Source: a virus
Virus record (IMG/VR): IMGVR_UViG_3300042691_053984
Span: 1 to 64,000 of that record
DNA: 64,000 nt
Reading direction: 5' to 3' (one strand)
The notes beneath the pieces were generated by a model. The model searched no databases and was not told the DNA's origin. It was given only the letters and a program-made list of their open reading frames with translations. Shown piece after piece: positions 25,901-30,862 of this stretch. The translations under genes were made by a program, and so were the position numbers. Every line of letters begins with the position of its first letter. Position 1 is the stretch's first letter.

Positions 25901-26718
25901 GTCGTTCTTGTTGCAAAGCCTTCTGCGTGGGATAGGTTTCCTTCTGCCCTTGTGCTTGCACCCTCTGCGTGAGAATAATCACCTTGAGCCGTTGTTTCTT
26001 GACCTTCTGCGTGAGAAGCCTGCCCAAGAGCAAACGCATTCCAGCCTTCTGCGTGAGCGTAGATGGCGGAAGCTGTCGTTAGATAACCCTCAGTGTGAGA
26101 GGCCTCCCCTGACGCAAGGGTCTTGAATCCCTCGGCGTGGGCGTAATCTCCACGGGTCGTCGTGTTGTAACCCTCGGCATGCGAAAATCCCCCCTGGCCT
26201 ATCGTGCCTGTGCCCGCCCGAGAAAGCTCACCCTCTGCGTGTGCATAATAATTTGAAGCCGTGGTGCGATAACCCTCAGCGTGAGAAGCTGCGCCTGCTG
26301 CAAGCGTAAATTCTCCCTCTGCATGTGAGTACTGGCCTGCTGCGGTAGAGACATTTCCCTGTGCCAGTGTTCCCGTCAGGTACAGGTTGCCGCTCACGAA
26401 AGTGAACGCAGAAGAGCCGAGGAAGTAACCGCCACCATTATACTGCACGCTATTGACGGGAAGACTCAAGTCTCCTGATGGGCCTGACGCGAGGGGGATG
26501 GAAGATCCCCAGGGACCTTCATCAGAGGGCTTGGGGCCGTACAGGTTCCAGGCCGACGTATCTATATAGAGGTCGTCTACCAATCCCAACGTGTCTGCAG
26601 GAGGTCCCACACCGTTCAATATCGTATTACACACTGCACATGCGTCGCCGGATTCCCTTGGGACCTCTCTGCGATACGAATACGTCTTTTTGTAGCGGGT
26701 CGCGTCTCTTCTAACCAT
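22960..26718 (-). CDS. Tail-fibre protein (1252 residues) with YadA-like beta-roll repeats
   Basis: 1252 residues; GAGG is 7 nt before ATG 26718. The first 110 residues are unique, with a CAVC pair and a LGLVDDLYIDTSAWNLYG segment resembling linkers of phage fibres. Two beta-roll regions follow (about 129-426 and 589-1019) of 14-residue repeats SHAEG-xxTxASG-xxx. Each ends in a neck element (VVGKYNKRDNEDSLFVVGNG, RRDILLVNPDSVMVGSSS). Between them is a GLSGSLTQLIDGTSYL module. The C-terminal domain (from about 1146: KSFVIEHPNKPGWKLRHG) matches that of the gene at 16484. A trimeric adhesin fibre is the likely role. Confidence 0.85.
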   Translation of the reverse strand: MVRRDATRYKKTYSYRREVPRESGDACAVCNTILNGVGPPADTLGLVDDLYIDTSAWNLYGPKPSDEGPWGSSIPLASGPSGDLSLPVNSVQYNGGGYFLGSSAFTFVSGNLYLTGTLAQGNVSTAAGQYSHAEGEFTLAAGAASHAEGYRTTASNYYAHAEGELSRAGTGTIGQGGFSHAEGYNTTTRGDYAHAEGFKTLASGEASHTEGYLTTASAIYAHAEGWNAFALGQASHAEGQETTAQGDYSHAEGASTRAEGNLSHAEGFATRTTGGGAHAEGDNTLASGDSAHSEGYLTTASGIFSHAEGWSTRASAMATHAEGTLTVASEIRAHAEGWYTLASGEQSHSEGLFTTGSGDSSHAEGEYTHAEGGGSHSEGYRTRALGNYAHAEGFYATASGGASHAEGWGSEAVGTYSHAGGVFTIASGSGQTVVGKYNKRDNEDSLFVVGNGTGDSNANRRDILLVNPDSVMVGSSSIGTDTFFYVGTQGSATTATFAGDTYVSGTGRFEVGLSGSLTQLIDGTSYLIAGAGISITSESNGAITITSAVGTPPGAPDTGIQFNNGGVFAATANFTFASDTVFLTGSLSIGDNTLAEGVYSHAEGQQTHAQGPYSHAEGFLSTASNTSAHAEGHETIADGFGAHSEGYRTWADGTYSHTEGLYTTASALAAHAEGEKTRAEGRATHAEGLLTVAVGISAHAEGWQTLAQGNYSHAEGYFTTASDWYAHAEGDSTRATGLGSHAEGEFTLAEGIYSHAEGYFTTASNSFAHAEGEETVASGQTAHTEGYRTVASGDFSHAEGELTTAQGQAAHSEGYLTTASGDFSHSRGFRNVAQGQAAHAEGSGSLASGQFSHSEGGNTVASGLGAHAEGSGSLASGQWSHAEGRLTLAQGNYSHAEGWLTTASAPYTHAEGVRTRAAASGDHAEGIDTLAQGGSSHAEGWFTTASAFAAHAEGTYTLASGQGSHTEGSITTASGNFSHAEGQYTRAYGNYSHAEGQGCLAFGEYSHAGGLYTFAQGNHQTVVGKYNRLNTDSLFIVGNGDGWYPTPTNTLGPFSSLGERSNIFLVNSGSVMVGSASLAPDTFFYVGTKGTAANARFDGNMVVSGTLDVKNGNNVSTLSVVNSKVGINTSTPNYALEVNGEFAATVKSFVIEHPNKPGWKLRHGTLEGPENGVYVRGRTKERTVKLPEYWKNLVDESSITVHLTPIGSPSVIYVVTTSISEFSVECLDNDIEYYYKAQAERTDFTFDVEYEG
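23660..26330 (-). repeat. Coding repeats: long 14-residue SHAEG beta-roll arrays
   Basis: Two arrays (about 25440-26330 and 23660-24950) of 42-bp units encoding S/A-H-A/S-E-G-x-x-T-x-A-S-G-x-x. They are separated by a GLSGSLT module. Third-position changes are frequent, so these units are older than those at 17630-18370. Confidence 0.8.
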
Positions 26719-26739
26719 ATGTGAGCCTCATGATTTCCA

Positions 26740-26749
26740 CATAATTATC
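26740..26749 (-). promoter_or_regulatory. Late-type promoter box GATAATTATG (minus strand)
   Basis: Read on the minus strand, GATAATTATG lies about 21-30 nt before ATG 26718. It shares TAATTATG with the palindrome at 38482-38493 before another minus-strand late-type gene. Confidence 0.4.
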
Positions 26750-26793
26750 ATCTTCTGACGATATAAAACCAAATTACTGGTATAGATATGAAC

Positions 26794-27132
26794 ATGAAGA
26801 TCACAATAAATGAACTGCGTAAAATTGTCAGAAGCGTTGTCAGCGAATGCTATGGTTGGCCCGTGGAATCTGAAGCACCGCTTTACGGTGTCAAGGGCAC
26901 GGTGGGCAAGCCTTCGAAGCACGACCCCAAGAACTCCGCGTTACGCGTTCCAAAGGGCCGAAATTCCAGGATGAACGAGTCGTTCACCAAGATCTCACCC
27001 CGCGAAATCGCTGAGTGGCGCAAGGGAAACCTCGGCTACATCCAGGAGAACGACGAGGTGACCGAGGGTTCCTGCTCCGAGTGCGGCGGTGGCATGATCG
27101 AGGGTGAGTGCTCCGAGTGCGGCGCCTACTGA
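26794..27132 (+). CDS. Zinc-ribbon protein with capsid-targeting-like leader
   Basis: 112 residues from ATG 26794; ATG 26788 is in frame, but 26794 matches the start of the gene at 10888 and lies 7 nt after TATAGA. The leader MKITINELRKIVRSVVSE ends in V-S-E|C. The middle is basic and Pro-rich (KPSKHDPKNSALRVPKGRN), then a helix SPREIAEWRKGNLGYI. The C-terminus has a two-knuckle Cys pattern, CSECGGG then CSECGAY, a likely zinc ribbon. There is no ribosome binding site. It may be a head-packaged protein (inference). It is divergent from the fibre operon. Confidence 0.65.
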   Translation: MKITINELRKIVRSVVSECYGWPVESEAPLYGVKGTVGKPSKHDPKNSALRVPKGRNSRMNESFTKISPREIAEWRKGNLGYIQENDEVTEGSCSECGGGMIEGECSECGAY

Positions 27133-27158
27133 GGCAAGACCTCCCCCGTAAAAAAGCG

Positions 27159-27247
27159 GCGACTCTTCACTTTTCTGTGAACAATCCTGAGATCTCGTGT
27201 TATAACTTGATCATACGGTAACGGTTCATTGAAAAGTAAAGAGTCGC
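27159..27247. repeat. 17-bp inverted repeat flanking the tRNA promoter
   Basis: GCGACTCTTCACTTTTC (27159-27175) and GAAAAGTAAAGAGTCGC (27231-27247) pair at 16 of 17 positions, with a 55-nt loop that contains the promoter TGTGAACA-N14-TGTTATAACT. The right arm is followed by a T-rich run up to the first tRNA. Confidence 0.6.
27176..27207 (+). promoter_or_regulatory. Promoter of the tRNA array, TGTGWAA-N14-TATA type
   Basis: TGTGAACA, 14 nt, TGTTATAACT, the same 10-mer as at 12219-12228. It lies about 50 nt before the first tRNA. Confidence 0.7.
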
Positions 27248-27257
27248 TTTTGTTTTT

Positions 27258-27333
27258 GCTGGAGTAGCTCAGTCGGTAGAGCTCTCGATTTGTAATCGAG
27301 GGGTCGCAGGTTCAAGTCCTGTCTCCAGCACCA
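27258..27333 (+). tRNA. tRNA-Thr (TGT)
   Basis: Acceptor GCTGGAG/CTCCAGC, anticodon stem CTCGA/TCGAG with loop TTTGTAA, anticodon TGT, T-loop TTCAAGT, encoded CCA. Confidence 0.9.
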
Positions 27334-27347
27334 AAAAAAACATCGAT

Positions 27348-27419
27348 GTGCCTATAGCTTAGCGGGAAAAGCCGTCTATAGTCAAGGCGAGGACGAAGGT
27401 TCGAATCCTTCTGGGCACA
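27348..27419 (+). tRNA. tRNA, anticodon uncertain (reads AGT)
   Basis: Acceptor GTGCCTA/TGGGCAC, D-stem GCTT/AAGC, T-arm GAAGG-TTCGAAT-CCTTC. The only anticodon stem that pairs is CGTCT/AGGCG with loop ATAGTCA, which puts AGT at 34-36 (Thr, ACU) and leaves out base 26. An A at position 34 is rare in bacterial tRNAs, so the identity is doubtful. No CCA is encoded. Confidence 0.6.
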
Positions 27420-27436
27420 TCATCTTTATCTCATGT

Positions 27437-27530
27437 GGGAGTGTAGGTTAATGGTTAAACCCCCGGCCTTATACTCCGGTCAGAGTCTGATAAGCTCAAT
27501 ATGTGGGTTCAACTCCCACCGCTCCCACCA
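27437..27530 (+). tRNA. Class II tRNA (long variable arm), anticodon unresolved
   Basis: Acceptor GGGAGTG/CGCTCCC, D-arm GGTT/AACC, long variable arm with GAG/CTC pairing, T-arm GTGGG-TTCAACT-CCCAC, encoded CCA. The anticodon stem CCGGC/TCCGG has a mismatched last pair and loop CTTATAC, giving TAT by position. Class II tRNAs normally read Leu, Ser or Tyr codons, which TAT (Ile, AUA) is not. A one-base shift gives ATA (Tyr). Confidence 0.6.
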
Positions 27531-27537
27531 TCACCAT

Positions 27538-27610
27538 GCACCCATAGCTCAACGGTTAGAGCCGCCCGCTCATAACGGGTTGGTTGGGGGTTCAAATCCC
27601 TCTGGGTGTA
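27538..27610 (+). tRNA. tRNA with CAT anticodon (Met or lysidine-type Ile)
   Basis: Acceptor GCACCCA/TGGGTGT with a G-U first pair, anticodon stem GCCCG/CGGGT, loop CTCATAA, anticodon CAT, T-arm GGGGG-TTCAAAT-CCCTC. No CCA encoded. Initiator, elongator Met and Ile2 forms cannot be told apart by eye. Confidence 0.85.
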
Positions 27611-27616
27611 CTCATT

Positions 27617-27693
27617 GCCCTCGTAGCTCAGTTGGATAGAGCGACGCATTCCTAACGCGTAGGTCACAAGTTCGATCCTTGTCGGGGGCACCA
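27617..27693 (+). tRNA. tRNA-Arg (CCT)
   Basis: Acceptor GCCCTCG/CGGGGGC, anticodon loop TTCCTAA, anticodon CCT, T-arm ACAAG-TTCGATC-CTTGT, encoded CCA. The last anticodon-stem pair is A-C. Confidence 0.85.
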
Positions 27694-27736
27694 AATTTGT
27701 TTATACAAACTAATTGTCTTATATAAGATGTAACAT

Positions 27737-27812
27737 GCGGGTTTAGCTCAGCTAGTAGAGCGGCGTCCTTCCAAGTCGCAGGTCGTCGGGGCAGAACCGA
27801 CAATCCGCTCCA
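27737..27812 (+). tRNA. tRNA-Gly (TCC) with an aberrant T-loop
   Basis: Acceptor GCGGGTT/AATCCGC, anticodon stem GCGTC/GTCGC with one T-T mismatch, loop CTTCCAA, anticodon TCC, T-stem GTCGG/CCGAC, encoded CCA. The T-loop reads GGCAGAA and lacks the usual TTC. It lies 15 nt before the homing-endonuclease gene. Confidence 0.75.
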
Positions 27813-27827
27813 AATAATAAATTTAAA

Positions 27828-28664
27828 GTGCAACAATTTATTTGCAAAATTTGTGAGAAAGAGTTTGAGACCGGGCAGTCTTTGGGGTCTCACAAACGAT
27901 CGCACTCAAGAAAATTAATTAATTGTGAAATTTGTCACCAAAAATTTGGTGTCAATTCACTTGAAAAGCACAAAATAATTTGCCTTGAAAAAGAAAGATT
28001 GAGTTACAAGCATTGTGAAAAATGCGGAAAAGATTTCAAATCTTACTCAAGTCGTTTTTGTAGTAGAAGTTGTGCAAATGGTCATTCAGTAAATGAACAT
28101 CAAAAAATGAAAGTTTCAAGTTCGCTTATCTTTCATCACTCAGAATCAGAAAGCTTTCTCTTAAAAAGAAAAGATAAAAATTGTAAATATTGCGGAATTA
28201 TAACAAAATCGATCAATAATCGCCCAACTAAAGAGTATTGCACACCCCCTTGTTTAAAAGCAAAAGAAAAGAAATCACAAGCTATTTCTTTAAAAGTAAA
28301 AGGTAAGACTGGTGGCTATAGAAAACAGGGTGGAAGAGGTAAAGGATGTTTTTATAAAGAAATTTGGCTGGATTCGTCTTGGGAATTGGCGTTGGCTAAG
28401 CGATTAGATGATTTAGGAATTAGTTGGGAGCGAGACACAGGTAAACATAGATTGCCATACTTTGATGAAAGTGGAAATAAAAAAAATTATTTTCCTGATT
28501 TTTACATACCAAGCCTTAATCTTTATATTGAAGTAAAAGGATTTTGGACTCCAGGCGTAAAGTACAAAATGCTTGCAGTAGAGCAAAATAATAAACATCT
28601 CAATATTTTGATACTAGATTCTCTTTCTCAAATTGAAACATTAAAATTGAATATTGATGCGTAG
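27828..28664 (+). CDS. Free-standing homing endonuclease, zinc fingers plus PD-(D/E)XK domain
   Basis: 278 residues from a GTG start, inserted between tRNA-Gly and tRNA-Asn; its TAG stop lies inside the first bases of tRNA-Asn. Four Cys/His clusters come first: C2H2-like CKICEKEF-HKRSH, CEICHQKF-H-C, CEKCGKDF-FCSRSC and CKYCG-YCTPPC. The nuclease core follows: WLDSSWELALAKRLDDLGI (Glu), YFPDFYIPSLN (PD) and YIEVKGFW (E-x-K). The same core is found in the gene at 54193. The gene is much more AT-rich than its surroundings, which fits a mobile element. Its likely activity is site-specific cutting of genomes lacking it. Confidence 0.8.
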   Translation: MQQFICKICEKEFETGQSLGSHKRSHSRKLINCEICHQKFGVNSLEKHKIICLEKERLSYKHCEKCGKDFKSYSSRFCSRSCANGHSVNEHQKMKVSSSLIFHHSESESFLLKRKDKNCKYCGIITKSINNRPTKEYCTPPCLKAKEKKSQAISLKVKGKTGGYRKQGGRGKGCFYKEIWLDSSWELALAKRLDDLGISWERDTGKHRLPYFDESGNKKNYFPDFYIPSLNLYIEVKGFWTPGVKYKMLAVEQNNKHLNILILDSLSQIETLKLNIDA

Positions 28665-28730
28665 TAGCTCAGTCGGTAGAGCATGTGGCTGTTAACCACA
28701 GTGTCGCTGGATCGTTCCCAGCCTGCGCAG
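28658..28730 (+). tRNA. tRNA-Asn (GTT) with an aberrant T-loop
   Basis: Acceptor TGCGTAG/CTGCGCA, anticodon stem TGTGG/CCACA, loop CTGTTAA, anticodon GTT. The T-stem GCTGG/CCAGC encloses ATCGTTC, so bases 54 and 58 are A and T instead of T and A. The first 7 nt overlap the endonuclease stop region. Confidence 0.8.
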
Positions 28731-28735
28731 TACAT

Positions 28736-28822
28736 GGAAGTGTGCTAGAGTGGTTTAATAGACCGGTCTTGAAAACCGGAGAGATGTGATAGTCTCCGTG
28801 GGTTCGAATCCCACCGCTTCCT
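28736..28822 (+). tRNA. tRNA-Ser (TGA)
   Basis: Class II tRNA: acceptor GGAAGTG/CGCTTCC, anticodon stem CCGGT/ACCGG, loop CTTGAAA, anticodon TGA, variable arm GAGA-TCTC, T-loop TTCGAAT. Confidence 0.9.
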
Positions 28823-28853
28823 AAGAATACTTTTGAGGTCCATATATACGGAT

Positions 28854-29783
28854 ATGAAACTACGTTCACTAATGCACAACCTGTTCGTTGAAAACGCCGA
28901 CCTCCGTCGCATGGACGTCGCACAGATCATCGACGACACAGATCCGGCCTACCTGCAAAAGACTCTCGACACCAGGAATCCAGGTGGTAGCCTCCAGGCA
29001 GGCTCACAGTTCCTGACTCCCATGACGGTCGAGGACCTTAAGTCCGCCGAGTGGATTCCGCTCAGCCATCCCGCCGTCAAGTCTCCGGCCATCGCCTTCA
29101 CGGCCCAGATCCCGGGTAAGTTGGGTATCACGGAGATAGACAACCTCGACGACGACGCTCCTGTCAAGTTTCAGCTGTCACACGGCGGCACAGGCGGTAA
29201 GAGCGGTAGGTCAGCCGAGGTCGTCTCCACGTTTTCTGACGCTCTCTTGAGAGTGGACAACACCACCCTGATCGCGGGGCCGAGCGGTGACAAGACGGTG
29301 GTGTGGACGTTTCACCCGGGCGATCCGTCTCCGCCCTTCAACGAGATCACGATCGACGACGTTCGAGAACTGTACCCTGACATGTTGGCGACGGCGCGAG
29401 AGGCCCGAGAGTTGGGCTTCAACTTCGTCAAAAAAGTCGACTCATTGGGCATCAATGAAGGTAGGATCACCGATTTTTTCAAGGGTCTTGCCGGCATACC
29501 AACATATGATAAGGAAAAAATGGGATTCAACGTGCCCAAGAACGAGTGGTTCTTGAAGCACATCAATGAATTGAATCCCGCCAAGCTCGGTTCTCTCATG
29601 CGTAGCGTCTCGTCCGCCGTGGGGCAGGCACCGTACATCATGCACGATTCGGTGCAGTCAGAGGTCTCACGTTTGAGGGACTACATCAGGGCTACCCTCA
29701 AGCAGAGGGGCTACGACAACGAATATGCGATGAGGGTGAGCAACGGTTTGATATACCACGCCTACAAGGGTGGAAGTGAGTGA
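28854..29783 (+). CDS. Unknown protein in the tRNA array, cargo-like leader
   Basis: 309 residues from ATG 28854, which has no ribosome binding site and lies exactly 7 nt after CATATA. The N-terminus MKLRSLMHNLFVENADLRR is basic and hydrophobic and ends in F-V-E|N, like the other leaders here. The middle has LIAGPSGDKTVVWTFHPGDP (about residue 140), a Trp-Thr-Phe-His-Pro-Gly pattern also seen, as I recall, in secreted effector-like proteins. The C-terminal part has a helix SRLRDYIRATLKQRG like a second leader. No certain domain. It could be a head-packaged protein; function unknown. Confidence 0.65.
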   Translation: MKLRSLMHNLFVENADLRRMDVAQIIDDTDPAYLQKTLDTRNPGGSLQAGSQFLTPMTVEDLKSAEWIPLSHPAVKSPAIAFTAQIPGKLGITEIDNLDDDAPVKFQLSHGGTGGKSGRSAEVVSTFSDALLRVDNTTLIAGPSGDKTVVWTFHPGDPSPPFNEITIDDVRELYPDMLATAREARELGFNFVKKVDSLGINEGRITDFFKGLAGIPTYDKEKMGFNVPKNEWFLKHINELNPAKLGSLMRSVSSAVGQAPYIMHDSVQSEVSRLRDYIRATLKQRGYDNEYAMRVSNGLIYHAYKGGSE

Positions 29784-29784
29784 C

Positions 29785-29855
29785 GGGGGATTAGTTTAGG
29801 GGTAAAACATGTGCTTTGCACGCACAGGTCACCAGTTCGACTCTGGTATCCTCCA
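29785..29855 (+). tRNA. tRNA-Ala (TGC)
   Basis: Acceptor GGGGGAT/ATCCTCC, anticodon stem TGTGC/GCACA, loop TTTGCAC, anticodon TGC, T-loop TTCGACT. It starts 2 nt after the preceding stop. Confidence 0.9.
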
Positions 29856-29895
29856 TTTAAATTTGCTTCGTGTCTTTGGTCTCATACTTATGATC

Positions 29896-30480
29896 ATGAC
29901 GATCAACTCCAAGCGTAGGAACAAGAGCATCACACTGAAGCTGCAGTACCTAAAGCTTGAGCTAGAAGAGCGCGAAGATGAGTTGCGAGCCCTTGAGAAA
30001 GAATTCTTGAGAGAATTGAGCTCTCTGCAGCTAGAGTCCCTCTCACTTCCGCACAAATCCGCTCCTCCTGCCCGGGTATCTCCGCCGCATCCTGATGAAG
30101 TCATCGACTTTTCCCCTCGTCAAGAGGGTCCTGATGACGTCAAGAAGCTGTGGAGAAACATCGCACTTGTCACTCATCCTGACAAGACAGGAGGAGATCC
30201 CATAAAGGATGAACTATACAAAAAAGCGGGTGATTCTTGGAAGGGCGGATCGTACATCGATCTGTACAAGATAGCGCTTGAGCTCGGCATCGAACCACCT
30301 GACACGGACACGACGTACACGATCCTAGAGTCACTGTCTCTAGACCTAGAAAAAAAGATAAAGGAGAGGGAAAAGTCCCTGCTATGGGAATGGGGGCACT
30401 CTTCAGACCCCGCGAAGAGGCAGGGGTTGATGGATGCATACCTCGCGTCCATGGGAAAAAAGAGAAAAAATTTGAGTTGA
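29896..30480 (+). CDS. J-domain-like protein with N-terminal coiled coil
   Basis: 194 residues from ATG 29896, 7 nt after CATACT and without a ribosome binding site (ATG 29890 is an alternative). Residues 10-55 form a coiled coil (LKLQYLKLELEEREDELRAL). After a Pro-rich linker comes a J-domain-like segment, KKLWRNIALVTHPDKTGGDP, with the diagnostic HPD tripeptide. A helix EKKIKEREKSLLWEW lies near the C-terminus. J-domains recruit and stimulate DnaK-type chaperones. The phage protein might redirect host Hsp70 during assembly, which is inference. It sits inside the tRNA array. Confidence 0.7.
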   Translation: MTINSKRRNKSITLKLQYLKLELEEREDELRALEKEFLRELSSLQLESLSLPHKSAPPARVSPPHPDEVIDFSPRQEGPDDVKKLWRNIALVTHPDKTGGDPIKDELYKKAGDSWKGGSYIDLYKIALELGIEPPDTDTTYTILESLSLDLEKKIKEREKSLLWEWGHSSDPAKRQGLMDAYLASMGKKRKNLS

Positions 30481-30525
30481 GGTGAAAACGTCGTCGAGAC
30501 TGTTTTAATATGGAAAAGAAAATGA

Positions 30526-30611
30526 GCCCAAGTGGTGGAATGGTAGACACGACAGACTCAAAATCTGTTATCCGTGAGGGTGTGCGAGTTCGAGTCTCGC
30601 CTTGGGCACCA
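30526..30611 (+). tRNA. tRNA-Leu (CAA)
   Basis: Class II tRNA: acceptor GCCCAAG/CTTGGGC, anticodon stem ACAGA/TCTGT, loop CTCAAAA, anticodon CAA, T-loop TTCGAGT, encoded CCA. Confidence 0.9.
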
Positions 30612-30616
30612 GATGA

Positions 30617-30699
30617 GCCAAAGTGGTGTAATTGGCAGCCACGCGTGACTTAGGATCACGTGCTCGTAGAGCGTGCAGGTTCAAGTCCTGTCTTTGGCA
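30617..30699 (+). tRNA. tRNA-Leu (TAG)
   Basis: Class II tRNA: acceptor GCCAAAG/CTTTGGC, anticodon stem CGTGA/TCACG, loop CTTAGGA, anticodon TAG, T-loop TTCAAGT. No CCA encoded. Confidence 0.9.
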
Positions 30700-30710
30700 C
30701 TGAATCAACG

Positions 30711-30740
30711 AGGCCGGGGAATTACTTCCCCGGCCTTTTT
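30711..30740 (+). terminator. Terminator of the tRNA array
   Basis: AGGCCGGGGAA, 4-nt loop, TTCCCCGGCCT and a T-run: an 11-bp stem just after the last tRNA. Confidence 0.9.
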
Positions 30741-30813
30741 GAGTTTAAGAACCTGCAACATTCGGTTGAGACATTGGCGCCGAGCATCCAGAGCCATTCA
30801 CAGAATGAATATC

Positions 30814-30849
30814 AAAAACGGGCCAGGGTAATCCTGGCCCGTTTTTTTT
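30814..30849. terminator. Bidirectional terminator
   Basis: AAAAACGGGCCAGG, loop GTAAT, CCTGGCCCGTTTTT. T-runs follow on both strands, so it backs up the tRNA terminator and ends the minus-strand fibre gene at 30863. Confidence 0.9.
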
Positions 30850-30862
30850 CTGTCACTACGTG

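Noticed and set aside
27437-27530. Selenocysteine-type tRNA with a 9-bp acceptor
   Set aside because: Shifting the start by two bases gives a normal 7-bp acceptor GGGAGTG/CGCTCCC with encoded CCA; the anticodon is not TCA.
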